From Bradysia coprophila (lineage: Eukaryota; Arthropoda; Insecta; Diptera; Sciaridae): a stretch of 64,000 nucleotides of DNA. The DNA lies in the NCBI RefSeq assembly GCF_014529535.1, contig NW_023503616.1, positions 496,001 to 560,000 of the forward strand, given 5' to 3'. This document shows, piece after piece, positions 1 through 11,975 of the stretch. Made by a program: the position numbers and the translations under genes. Each line of letters begins with the position of its first letter. Position 1 is the stretch's first letter. The notes beneath the pieces were generated by a model. The model saw only the letters and a program-made list of their open reading frames with translations. It did no database searches and was not told where the DNA came from.

Positions 1-2762
1 CATGATATATTGAAATGTTTAGAACGTAGTTGTTCACACTCATCGCATTTTGTGGTTGTGGGTTACACAAAATTATTTTCAATAAGAAGAATTCAGGATA
101 TAGCTGAAAATCGATTTTTGTAGATGCCATTTGTTATAGTTTTTCGTTGAACAAACAATTTTTATCCTACAAATTGGAGGCAGCACGACTTTGTATTTTG
201 ACTTATGTGTGGTTGCATTTCTCGCCTTCAGCTCGAGCTGCCACACTTGTCAAAATAAAATGTTTTAAACATGGACGTTATCTACTATTATATTCAGGCG
301 AAAATGTGATTGAAATAATACATTTTGTACCTAGTACTAAAAGTGTTTTTTAGAGTGTGAGAAGTTTCCAGACAGAGCCGAAGCCGAGGTCCTAGGTATG
401 AAAAATCTCATTTCAAACAAAATTTGACACGATGAAAAACGGGGAAAATTTGATTTCGTTTTGGCTTTCTATGTGGTGAGATATGACGTTTTTGATTCGC
501 CTTAATGTAATAGTACATTTCGTAAAAGACTTTTAGTCCTAGGTACTATTATTATTCGGTGGCATAAATAACTATGTTTAACCAAATTTCAATTTCGGAA
601 TCGATAGTTGAAAATCGTTTTTATCAAAATTTACGTCACAGTCAACTTCTGGTCATTCCAGCCGGTCACCATCTCGGTTCACCACTCATTTTAAGTGGAT
701 CCAATTTATTCCCACAGCTATGATTTCATGTGTAATTGAAATACACATTTTTATACTGATCCCAACTATGAACAAAACATCATGTTCTTGACCAAAAACA
801 GATTTTAATAGACAACCGATACGGACATGAGATAATTGAATTAGTCGGTATAGCGAAGATAATTTTTTTTTTGTTCATGTTATATCCGTACAGTATCACA
901 TCATATCGATACACATCGACTAATTCGAAAATATTCTCATCAATTTTTGTTTAAAGAAAAAGAATTTACAGAATCGACAGTGACTACACATAGCTCCTTA
1001 TAAACATATCCGAAGAGTAGACGAATAAAAAAAAATTGTGTATGAAACCGTCAAGTTCATACAAGTATATCGAAAAGCGGTTATGTGTAGTTGTTGCCAA
1101 TTTGAAAAACAACTTTATATAACCACGATGGTACATAATGACTAAATAACTTTAGACGTCCATTTATAACGAACAAAAGCATTTTATAAACTCGTTCGTG
1201 TATACTTGAGTAACAACGCATACACATCGGGCCGCAGACAGAATATTATTCCCGTGCGGAGTTTAACATTTAACATAGATTGGGCATTAAAACCGCAAAA
1301 CAGAGTGGTGAATCTGTAAAATAATCTGCTTATGTTATGTTTGAGTTGAAGTTATGTTATGTGTTTAAAGAGGAGAAAACAAAAAAAACCGAAGAAAAGA
1401 AAGAACGAAAAACTTGATTGAGTTGAAAATTTATATAACAATCAGAAAAGAAGTATATGTCTACATTGGCGAACGGGGCGATAAAAGAAGATTATCATTA
1501 GTAGATACAGTTGATGTATATTTCTCAGTTTTTATATAATTATATCATTAAAACGTATCATAATTACTTCACCTTAAGATATACGTGATTCGGTGATCGT
1601 CTTAACTGCTTTGTGGCCGGGTTCTTCTCTATTATACTCGTTTATCAAGTTATTCTTCCATTTAATCACACATATGAAGTACGTTCGCGAGTTTTCTGTA
1701 CAATGTGACTCGATGATATAGCGTTTTAATGAGATATCCATCTCAGCCAGTTCATTAAAAGGAAAAATGAAAGAAAAAACAGATTCGAAAAAAATGAAAT
1801 GCGTTACTGGTGTAGTATATAAGTATGTATATGCGTTGCTTGAGTATTAATATGTGCATGCACTACGGCCTTAATAGTTACATGCACGGTTGAGGATATT
1901 TTTCCTCGCTTTTAATGTGCAATTTATTTCGTCTTTCGTTTTTCTTTTGGATAATTTATTTAAGTAATAGCGTGCGATTAATGTTTTAATTTTCCACAAC
2001 ATCATTGAAACCTGCTGTGTGTGTAATGTGCACACATTAACTCATACATAGGAGCGACGGTTTTATTTAACGTAACAAGAAGTTTTTAATTAAATGCAAC
2101 TAGACATGTAATTTTTCAAACACCTTCTGAACTTTGTTAATTAAATTAGTAGATCGGAGTGGATGGGTTGTTCAGAGGCTGTCTGAAAGTTGAACCTGTC
2201 CACAGTTTTAGTAATTTTTATAGATATCGTCTCGTCACAAAACTTCAATTAAACATCTCGTGTACTAATAGCACTTTTGCTCCACAGTGCCTCGTTATTG
2301 CACATCATCTTTCACGAGTGGAGGTTAACTACTTACTGTGATGACTTTTATAACCTCCCAATCGAGTAGCTGAACAATCTGAATGTAGAAATCTGATCAC
2401 TAAATGTCACGGTATTTCAATTCAATTTCTTTTTTTTCCTTCTTTTTTGAATTTTGACGATTGGTCAAACCATACGATAAATAAATAAAAACCTCCCAAT
2501 GTTTCGTAAAAGCTGCAACTTTAACCACGCAGACTAGTATCGAATCATTTAATTGATTTCGTCTAAATATTTTCAACAAGTTAAAACAAAATCTATTACT
2601 TCATTAATGTCAACTTGCAATGCATGTCATGCATTCGGCTATAAGAGAATATTACTATGGAGCTCATCATTTATTTTTAGTATCGGAGCCGATTTGTTTC
2701 AATTAAGAGCGTTGCGTATAAGCCATACCCGTTATAATCTATGGGAAAACTAATTTGATATC
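1..2762. other. No recognisable gene
   Basis: AT-rich sequence with many stops in all frames. The few open frames of 60-68 codons (for example near 147-353, 2159-2341 and 2553-2753) show no domain, no splice structure and no family I recognise. I see no tRNA-like fold or long repeat. Confidence 0.6.
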
Positions 2763-2928
2763 CTATTTGACAACCGCATCAGCCTTTATTTCAATTGCAT
2801 GTTTTCTTATTTGATCGGGATCATCCTTTATAGTTTACGAAATCTTCCTCAGCTAAAACAGCTTCTTCATGTATCCAAAAGTTTTTATTTAAAATGATGG
2901 GCATAATGCAGTTCCGCAACATTTTCAT
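2763..2928 (-). pseudogene. Possible small coding sequence, two abutting frames
   Basis: Reading the minus strand from an ATG at 2928-2926 gives 35 codons ending at a TGA at 2823-2821, with a protein-like acidic stretch (WIHEEAVLAEEDFVNYK). The next frame continues as DDPDQIRKHAIEIKADAVVK to a TAG at 2765-2763. The two halves would form one protein of about 55 residues if a single base were shifted near 2825. It lies 84 bp downstream of the 3013-3688 gene on the same strand, so it could be a second small frame on the same transcript, an exon of a longer gene with an unseen splice, or a frameshifted relic. I do not recognise the family. Confidence 0.25.
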
Positions 2929-3012
2929 TATAAATTAATAAAAATGTAATTCCATTTTGGAATAAGTTTCTCTTGTTCCGTTCACTACTGACGGTCCTCG
3001 TGGATTATATGT

Positions 3013-3688
3013 TTACATTGTTTCAGATGGGGCAGGTTTGATTTTCCGTTTAAGATCTTTAGTTGATCGAAGTCTGTCGGCTTCCAATAATGCTTCGTAG
3101 AATCTGCGTTGTATTGTGTGGAGAAATTATTGGAAAATGTTTAACATTTAACGTTTATATTACCTCAGACTTCTTTGAATCATTTCGTTTCCTTTCTTTG
3201 CTTCAACTTCGAGCTCTTTGAAAAAAGTTTTTTTCATTCCTTTCAACTCCTTAATACGTTTTCTTGCCAAAGGATTGGAGTCTATCGAATTAATCGGAAC
3301 ATTTTTTGTTTTACAGAGTCCTTTCAAAATGTCGCTATTTGACTGATTTTCTTACCTCGAAATTTCGCTAAACTGGTTTCGCTGACCTCACCAACTTCGT
3401 CAAACTTTGCATGCAAAAAATAACGTTTGAGAACAGAATCAATTAAAAATCTTAGTTCAAGCTTACGTCATTCATTATAGCGAACAATGCCTTGAAAAAC
3501 ACATTATTGGTACTGCTCAGCTACAATCAAGTATTTTTTAAGAAATTTTGGTATCTACTTTCCATTGACTTCAATTACAATAAAAGTAAGCTTACCGCGA
3601 TTTCTTTAAAATCATTAGGAGCTTCTCGGGAAGCTACATGAAGGATTGGCTGCTCATGGTGCTCTTGCTTTGATGGCTTCGAAAACAT
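3013..3688 (-). CDS. Small five-exon gene, unknown function (124 aa)
   Basis: Minus-strand exons at 3688-3596, 3490-3467, 3404-3356, 3281-3164 and 3103-3013 join to 375 nt, an ATG-to-TAA frame of 124 codons plus stop. Every junction is GT-AG and phases agree (0, 0, 1, 2). Exon 2 is only 24 nt (ALFAIMND). The protein starts MFSKPSKQEHHEQP, has an acidic middle (FDEVGEVSETSL), then a long basic, probably helical segment rich in Lys, Arg and Glu (RKRIKELKGMKKTFFKELE) and ends KRKIKPAPSETM. There is no signal peptide or membrane segment. I do not recognise the family. For exon 4 the acceptor at 3283-3282 gives a 74-nt intron; the alternative acceptor nearer exon 3 would leave a 35-nt intron, too short to be likely. 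The minus-strand start is the first ATG of the open frame. Confidence 0.65.
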
Positions 3689-4707
3689 TTTAACTTCAAT
3701 GTATGAGTCGATTATATCTACTTAGTCAAAATATTTCAGATAGCTTATTCGCTTTGCCTGCTCCAAAGTGCACTAAAATGCAAAACCTCTCAAACTTGTA
3801 AAATCATTTATTTACATATTTGACCCAGAGGCTCCTTTGTTTTAAAAAAGCTGCCAAAAAATGGACAACATATGATTCTTGAAGCCGCTGTAACACTGAA
3901 ACAGTTCGTTTTCAACATAATTTTCTTTTCGACTGGTGAGCCAGCAGATCAACGTTTCCGAAAATGGAACGTAAAGTCTAAATTACGATCTCCAAAACGT
4001 TATCTTTATTGTACAAATTGAATGCCATGTCGTTGTACTAATTTGTTCCATGCAGGCTTTCAACGAAATATTTTCTTAGCCTAATAACCTCTTCAGTAAA
4101 TGTTGTGTATATAATACGATGAGCATCAGCGTTTAACATGTGGCATGTCAAGCGAATAATTACCAAATCTGATAGTTCTTATCAATCAAACATAGCACTG
4201 TCAAACCATGTTGATCAAACCATTTTCAATAGATAAATCTGTCACTTCATTTGTTTGATCAAGTATTTTGTTATATATAAAAACACCAATAGCAAGAATT
4301 CATCGTTCATTGCGGCCGTTCTGTCAATAACAGATGGAATAATTATAATCAGTCTTTATGTACGAGTTTGCATGAGTTCTTTACATCCACATCTCGGAAA
4401 CCTTGATCTGCAATGTTGGAATGTGAAATGTACTGTCCTGGTTGACAATTTCAATTAAAAACTGATGATTTTTTTCAAGAGAATAAATACATCTAGGGCA
4501 AGACATTCGACCTCTGTATCAATCCCTCGATCAATCCCAATATTTTTTCAATATAAGCGAGGTTTTTCGCTTAGAACGGAGAAAAGACCGCGAATCGCTC
4601 GATTTAGAATTACCGATTATTTTCCACAAACATCAATTTGTTACACAATTTTTCCAAACAAAACAAAACAAATATTAAAGGTGTCACAACTAGAGAGTGG
4701 AAAATAG

Positions 4708-4780
4708 ATATTTTCTCCCCCGAACTGTCATCAGACAAGAGTCAACAAAACATCAGTTTCACAGACGTACGCTGAAATAA
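4708..4780. repeat. Partial copy of MITE family 1
   Basis: The block with the core CTGTCATCAGAC followed by GTCAACAAAACA closely matches the interior of the element at 10494-10747 (TTGTCATCAGACGAATTGTC), and its CCCCCGAACTGTCA matches CCCCCGAGCTGTCA inside the element at 22433-22843. No terminal repeats are visible here, so it is a fragment. Confidence 0.5.
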
Positions 4781-4923
4781 TGGAAAATGGATACCACGAG
4801 GGTGATTGTTTGTCAGTGGAACTCTAAGCGTATAGTGTTGATTTTTTCATGCTTCAGGGCCGAAAATGAGTGCAATTTTTCGAATTTTCTCGGGTTTCCG
4901 GCCCTCTGCATGAAAACTCACAT

Positions 4924-5033
4924 GTGCACCTGTTTGGGACGGTTGATTTAAGGCACTTTCGCTTGTAGACCTCACTTCGTTCGGCCTACAATCCGCGAAA
5001 TTGCCAAAAATCAATCGTCCAAAACAGGTACAC
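4924..5033. repeat. Imperfect inverted repeat, about 27-nt arms
   Basis: The left arm 4924-4950 (starts GTGCACCTGTTTGGGACG) is the imperfect reverse complement of 5007-5033 (ends CGTCCAAAACAGGTACAC). The spacer of 56 bp contains CCTCACTTCGTTCGG. This is probably a MITE fragment; a minus-strand open frame across it is not protein-like. Confidence 0.55.
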
Positions 5034-8000
5034 AAATGACTATTGCAGAACTTCTTATGCCAGCTGTTGAATGTAGAGTATATTTGCTCGCTCCATATTA
5101 TAAATAATATCCAGAGAGCAGGCATATTCCCTTATTTCATAAACAAGAAATTTGTCAATTGTGCACACGATTCACTTGCTCAATTCATTTACCGAAGCGT
5201 GGGTGGCCTATGCAATCCTGCAGCGCTTCGTAACAAATGATTTGTATCAATCAAATCCGTAAAAAAAAATAGAGAAGAATCTAAGAAAATATTTTGCCTT
5301 TTGTCATATAATGTGGTCAGTTCATGTCACAACATTGAGATTTATGCAAAAAGAGAATAGAGGTGTACAAACTCCATAAAATATTGTGTATATATACAGA
5401 AAATCATTTGTTATCTTATTTCAATGGGTACACAAAAATTACAGAAAAATCTTAAGATAATGCGATAAAAGCAGACAATAAAACGGCAAACATTACAAGA
5501 AAGTTTTATAAAATTGAATAATAGAATACTGTCTTCAAAGAGTCAATTGGTACCGACAAAGAATTGTGTGTGTAAGGTAAGATATGTTTTTTTCTTCTCT
5601 TACGTGTAGGTGGTAAATATTATTTATTTACTTTTTGTGTTTTGTGTAAGTATTTAAAAACATTTTCATTTTGTTATTTCTAATTCGGTGAATGATGGAA
5701 TTTTTATTTCATTCATCATCATTATCATCATCATCATGTGGCGAGTGAGATAAAAGTCAGCTTAAAAAGTAAGAGATGCACAAAACCGAATGCGAAAACT
5801 ACATTTTAAAGATATTAAATACATTTAAGATAGGAAACAAGAAACTGTCGGATGCTAAGCGGATAAAATTTTAACATTTCTTTAACAAATCGATAATTTA
5901 TTTTGTAATTGAAAACCGAACCGATAACAATCTTATTTCTCATGAATTTATTGAATATTTTAGAGATGTAGACGAGGAAGATTATATCGTGTGGCATTAC
6001 ACCAGCCATTTTTCAGTGTGGAAAATGATCCAGTTTCGTTTAGGTTGCAAATTGTAAGATTTACTTATAGTGATCGCACTGAACTGAAAGAACTGCTGTG
6101 CGATAGTTGAATGCCGCGTTCAACTACAATTAACGTAACGTAAAAGCAAAAGGAATTGAGAGTTATTCTCTTCTTAGAAAGTGTGGATGGAAATAAATGA
6201 ATTATTGCAACTACTGGATGTACATTGGGTTGTATGTTACATCAATGCATTCAGTATACTTTGTGTTAATGCATCGTATGAAATTCAGATTATCAGTAGA
6301 TTAGAACGGTTTTATTGTTAGTTGGAAACTGGGTTAAATTGGAATAGAAACCAGAATTCGCCATTTAACTTTCTTTGACGGCCATTTCAATTTTTACCGA
6401 TAGCAATGAACGGAAAAAGGGGAACTATGAAATAATCCCTCTCTAATAGTTTCGGATGTAAAATGTAAAAATGTTTAGAATGTAAAAAAAAACAAATTGG
6501 AACAACGAAAGAAAACCAGATAGTTAACTTCATCACAGGACATTTGACGCATTTCTAAGTTTTTCATAATTAATTTATTATTGGCTTTCTCAGTACCACT
6601 ACATAGCGACAACGGACGATGTTTTTTGCCATAGAAAAACATAATATGAAGAAGAAAAACAACTCACTTTTGTCGCTATCAATCTTCATTTCCTTCCATC
6701 AACCTAACATGCACATAATATTGGCATAAATTCTAGCATCATTTACCAACTAAAGTTGATCTAGTTGAGAAAATCAACGATATCTTTTGCACGTCATTTA
6801 TAACAGCATGTAATTTATCAATTAAGTAAATAACCATAATAATCCGTATCATTTATATAAAATTGTACAGCTAATGTACTTAGCAAAACACCAAATCGAT
6901 GGAATCAATGTTATGCACACTATATACAGAAGATGCTAACAGATGATACAACAGAAACAAATAGTTTAGCATCAGTAAATAGGTAATTGTTGTTTGTACT
7001 TTGAGAGAAAAAATAAAAGAAAATAAAATCGAACAATCGCATAATAACATGCAATTCCATTGCTTGCCTGTTTATTGATTATTATGATGAATACTTGCGG
7101 AGTTATGCGGATGTTGGCAAATTAAGTTGAATATGCACGTGAATGAATTTGCAGCACCTGTCGTATAAGAGCGCTTATAAATGATTCAAAATTCTGTACA
7201 GACCCATATTTGATTTAGAATTTCAGAATAATTGTCGTTCAACACAGGATAAGCTGTTATTTGAAAACAATCTTCCATTCAAGTCTTTTCCTAATTTCCA
7301 TCCAATTTTTATCAATGGTGCAAATTTACTGAAAACAAAATTTATTAAACGATTCTTTTACCTTCATTCACTCAGTAAAAACGCTGCGTTACCCCTTTTG
7401 TATCATGATTCGCCATCTGCCATTCAATAGTTGAAACTAGTTCTGAATAAATATAAACTGACTTTCAATACATATACATGCATGGTAGTTTATAGTTTTA
7501 TGGAATTGAATGGAATAAGCAGAAACACATCTACAAACAAAACTTTGAATTGAAGGTAATGCAGCATATATTAGGGGTAAATCTTTTGATTCGTAAACGA
7601 GCTTTTCTTTGGTAAATTGTAATGTTAATGTTATTTTTAGTGTGCATTCATTATATTTCATATCTAAAAACCGATAAAACAGTAAGTCATTAAAGATAAA
7701 ATTCTAATTGACGTTGGTTGATTAGATATAGTTTACAAGTCTCTAAGAAATTTTGTGATTCTAAAAGGGAGAGATGGAGTTTATAGCGAACTTTCGTGCC
7801 ACTGCACATCTGATTCGGTTATATTTGGCATAACCTTCGCTCATATATTTACCTTGGTTAATTCACCTTCGAAGGCAGCTTGCACCCAAATTTAAACGGT
7901 TCAGTGGATATTTTCCAGATAGTGGAGGCACCACTAGATAATTTGGGTATCAAAATGTTGTGCAAATTATTTTAAACCATTAAAATATCCGCATGAGATC

Positions 8001-8278
8001 CTAATAACTCAACCCACCACAATTGACTCAATTGAAATTCCATAAAATTTACGTTTTTCATCATTAACTGGTTATAAAATTGTTATAAAATTTTCAACAG
8101 TTAGATTTAACCTACGAACTTTACAAATATCCGGGACTATCCCTAATGTTAACGTCAATGCATTTGTTATGCCTCTCAGTTCATTAATTGTAAGAACTGG
8201 AATTAGTCGATGTTCGTACGACCTGGTACCATTTTCACTAAAAACTTTAACCAAACCATTGTAAAATTATCGAAGTCA

Positions 8279-9263
8279 ATGACAATGGACACAAACAGTC
8301 ATTATAAAAAAGGTAATGAAATTTTTGCGGTTGAACAGCAAATATGTTATCAAAATTACTCGAGTTATTTGTGTTGATATCATGATGAGTATTTAATGTG
8401 TTGTAGTTACTTACAATGTTATTTATAAATGCGATGACGTGATCAATTTTTGCATCTAAATTCAAGGTTCTGAACAGCCGACAGCGCCCAATGATAACAA
8501 ATTGCGATTGTATTCGATGCGTTTTTGTCCATACGCACATCGAACTCATCTTGTATTGAATGTGAAGAACATTCCGCACCATGTTTTCAATGTGGATATG
8601 TCCGAAAAACCGGAATGGTTCCTCAACAACATAAATCCGAGTGGCAAGGTACCAGCAATTCAATTGGTCAACGAAAAAAGTGATCCAATTCTCTTCGAAT
8701 CACTTGCCATTTGTGAATATTTGGACGAAAAGTTTCCGGAAATCAAACTTTATCCCACTGATCCACTGGAAAAAGCTCAAACGAAATTGTGGATCGATCG
8801 TTTCGGATCTATAGGTGGTGCCTTTTATCGTCTGGTCTTCGAAAAGAACAACGAAGAAGTTAATGGAAAATTGTTGAGTGATTTGATCGCCGGACTAAAG
8901 GCATACGAAGAAGAATTGCTAAAAAGAGGCACTAAATACTTCGGCGGTGATAGACCGAATATTTTTGATTATGGAATCTGGCCATGGTTCGAGCGTTTCG
9001 GTGTACTAAATGCGGTCGTCGGAGATAAATTTAAAATCGACGACTCGACGTTTCCTAGTTTGGTAAGACAACATTACCATTACCCGCGCTGTAAGAAACT
9101 CTTTTACAAGATATTTATTAATGTTTAGGCGAAATGGACTGCGGCAATGGTAACCGATGCTGCTGTGCAAAAACATTATGCCCCGAATGAAATTCACACG
9201 AAATTCTCGCTTGAACGACCCGGTGGAATTCCCAACTACAATATATTGGTGGGTCAATCGTAA
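8279..9263 (+). CDS. GstO: Omega-class glutathione S-transferase
   Basis: Three exons, 8279-8312, 8467-9062 and 9129-9263, join to 765 nt (254 aa), a normal length for insect GSTO. Junctions are GT-AG, phase 1 then 0. The N-terminal half is a thioredoxin-fold domain with the omega hallmark LRLYSMRFCPYAHR; the Cys of CPY (residue 32 from the first ATG) is the expected catalytic residue, forming mixed disulfides with glutathione instead of activating it with Ser/Tyr. NPSGKVPAI carries the cis-Pro glutathione site, and FESLAICEYLDEKFP the conserved helix with the glutathione-contacting Glu-Ser. The all-helical C-terminal domain follows (ERFGVLNAV near residue 200). Omega GSTs act in the cytosol as thiol transferases, dehydroascorbate reductases and, in flies, pyrimidodiazepine synthase (sepia). 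A second in-frame ATG two codons downstream is an alternative start. Which GSTO paralogue this is cannot be said from here. Confidence 0.92.
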
Positions 9264-9440
9264 GCCGTTTGGCAGTATTATAATTTAGTGCACATCGTAC
9301 TTAATACACAAATTGTTTTAACGATTTTGGCGATAGATAGATGTCACTTATAAAATCATTAAAAAGTAAATTTTGTATCCGTGTTTGATCGTGTATCCAT
9401 GACAATAAATGTTGCAAATTAAAAACTGAAACAAGCGTAC

Positions 9441-9614
9441 GACCAGTATTATTATCGAGTCTATTACTTCCATCACTTCCATCGATCAAAGTACTTTTAA
9501 TCGGTTGATCAAATCTTTTACTTCAATTTTTTTAAGATCCATTTTACTATACAAAGGACCATATTACCCAGAGCTTTTCATTATTTTTGTTGTCGTTATC
9601 GATAACAGCTGATT
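9441..9614. repeat. Dispersed repeat, copy 1
   Basis: About 170 bp align in the same orientation with 58160-58328. Shared blocks include GTATTATTATCG, CTATTACTTCCATC, CATCGATCAAAGTA, ACCATATTACC and CATTATTTTTGT. This copy has a short internal duplication (CACTTCCAT). No open frame or terminal repeat is visible. Confidence 0.75.
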
Positions 9615-10493
9615 GGCCGTATGTTATAGCTGAAGTTAAATCGAATCATATTTGTAAAGAAATTGATGGTCCCAATTGGGAACACATTCGACACAGAACA
9701 TTCGACATCTTTACAACCATTTTCTCAGCTTTTCTAGCGATTGAGATACTTAGCATAAGTTAGGACCAACGTTTTGTTTATAGTGTTCTGGAAAAGAGCG
9801 ACGAAGACGTGATATTGAAGCACTATCTAAAGATGACAAATACTTATCGCTGAGTTTGTTATATTCGAAGATGTTAAGCCTGAGGCCGGTCAATATCTGT
9901 TTACACAAGTCTCAGGTGAAAGACCACAAGAACATATAGGATCGATTGACCTATCTATTTTATGGAGAAGGAGATGATCGTTAAGCTTGTAGTGGTTCGT
10001 CAGCACCCCAACTATTCGCCTTAATTCCGACCTAGTCAAATTCAGAAGCTCATCACTATTTGATCGCCCTACACGAGATCGAAAGAGCCCTACATATCAG
10101 TTCATTATTTTTCATTCCAATGGCTTCAGGATCAGAAGATTTCGTAACTAATAATACATCAAGTGAACCTTCAACTCCGACATCAATTGCACTTTTGAAA
10201 GAACGTTTAACTCTTCCCTTTGCCATCTTGATATCACAGTAAATTTTGATAGCCTACCTATGGAAGCAGAAGCTTCTTCGGCCTCAAGTTGAGCTTACAG
10301 AGTTGTATTGCAAAAGGTGTAGTGAAAATGTTCAGACCACGACAACCTAGCGCTACTCGATGGACTTAGGAGTCCAAAACTAGTGTTTTGATGATTATAG
10401 ATGGACAAAATAGTAAAATCTAACAAGAGCGATGTTTGCGGCCAGAGTGGAGCGATTTTTCTCGGGTTGGAATTTTATATTTCTATCAGAGGT

Positions 10494-10747
10494 GAACGTT
10501 TTTTATTCGTACGTAGCGTGAATAACCGCTTTTATCCACGAAAGAATCACATCACTTTGTTTCACCGACCATTTCACAAACAAAAACAAAGTGAGAACTC
10601 TGCTCTTGTTTCTCTTTCTTCGCAGAAGAGAGCGGTAAGAAAACATGAATTTTCTCATCTGAATTGTCATCAGACGAATTGTCAACAACACGTTATGCAT
10701 GTGAGTGGAGAAAATAAGGTTATTCACATCGCACGGATGAAAATGTT
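10494..10747. mobile_element. MITE family 1, copy A
   Basis: Non-autonomous element of about 250 bp. Its left end (10494-10530, with CGTACGTAGCGTGAATAACC) is the imperfect reverse complement of the right end (10717-10747, GGTTATTCACATCGCACGG). The same terminal motif, GTGAATAA next to TTTATCCACGAAA, and the interior TCATCAGACGAA recur in the element at 22433-22843. It has no coding capacity of its own. Confidence 0.65.
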
Positions 10748-11750
10748 ATATGAAAAAATGCGCTGAAGTTCAGTGACTGAACCAATGGTTGAGTGAACCA
10801 TTCAAATGTTGCTGCTGTCATGTTGAATGTGGGGCTTCCAGTTGCTGTGAGATACAGGGATCGAAACATTAACTAATTAGTCCACTGGCTCTAGGATAAA
10901 TCGAATGTAGCTTCCAGGTAAAAGAAACAAGTCAATGTTATGATTAGAATTGCTTTTTTAAATTTATTATTTAGATAACACGTTCAAAACAAAAGAAAAA
11001 TACGCTTTTTCAGCTGACAATTAATAAATACACTACAATTTTTCATATTTTTATTTTGTGTTTCTCAAATTCATTTTTTTCTTAATTTATTTTTACACAT
11101 AATTTTCTTTATAAATTTCCATTTTTTTTCAGTTGGTTTTCATTTCTTTTTAATTTTTTTTTGCAATTTATTTTATTTAAAATTTCATTTTTTTTAAGCA
11201 TCACGTCTCTTTCCATCTACAAATTTCTATTTTTATAATGAAATTTTATTAGTTTTTATTATGTTCCATTTTGTTGGTCTAAAAAAATTGTTTTTATCAC
11301 CGGTTGTAAGTTTACACAAATATCAACACATTGAATAGTCTAGCACATGAGTGTAAAACAATTTGAAAATTCGTAATACGACGGTAATTCTATGCAGATT
11401 CACAATTTCTTGTCATTTTTTGTTTTGTTATTTATTCCGTTTAAGCTGTTGATATAATGCAAACTTAACAAAACAGATTATGCGGGTAGTTATCGACAGC
11501 AGTCACAGTAATAATCGATAAGCTCTGAATTAGCGTGCTTTTTTTGAGCAAAATGTATTTATTTACGTAGAAGACCTCGTTTCAATACCACAAATAGTTT
11601 AAGCAAGAGAAGTACTAGATTTTGTTATAACATCTCGATAGGCTTACCTTGTAGAAAACAAGGTTAAAATGATTCAGACATCAGACAATATAATACGTCT
11701 TTTCGTCATCGTTAGAACTTATAAATGTAATGGGAATCAATAAGCTCTAG

Positions 11751-11975
11751 GTGGCTAGTAGGTGCTCCTGCGGATTAGAAGAAGAAACGGACATATACAT
11801 CATTAGTGAATGTCCTAAACTCATTCAACTAAGACGTAGGCTCGTTGGAGACTACGTTGTGCAATCCTCCGAAGCTGCCGCTCTGGGACCTACAACTTTA
11901 GACAAGTTCCTGGAGGCGACTGGAAGGTTGCAAAGAAACAAAGGATCATTAGATCTGTATTCCCAGAGTACTTAG
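11751..11975 (+). pseudogene. LINE ORF2 C-terminal fragment
   Basis: The plus-strand frame contains CSCGLEEETDIYIISECPKL followed by RRRLVGDYV. This is the Cys-rich tail, pattern CxCG.EEETD.H..ECP...R..L, that follows the RNase H or reverse transcriptase region in R1/I/Jockey-type non-LTR retrotransposons. The usual His of the motif is Tyr here. There is no reverse transcriptase upstream and no poly(A) directly downstream, so it is an old, truncated remnant. The 241-codon frame at 50823-51548 ends with a related Cys-rich tail but is a different element. Confidence 0.6.

Larger units (their letters stand above)
3689..8278. other. Intergenic, no gene seen
   Basis: About 4.6 kb of AT-rich DNA between the small minus-strand gene and the GST. 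Apart from the repeats at 4708-4780 and 4924-5033 and a short ATC-rich microsatellite near 5707-5737, I see no coding region, RNA gene or mobile element. Confidence 0.6.

Noticed and set aside
3282-3355. Alternative 35-nt intron in the 124-aa gene
   Set aside because: It would keep phase but is below usual insect intron size; the 74-nt alternative ending at 3282 also keeps phase.
9063-9128. GST frame continuing to a stop at 9128
   Set aside because: The extension is intron 2; splicing at 9062 to 9129 restores the conserved GSTO C-terminus.
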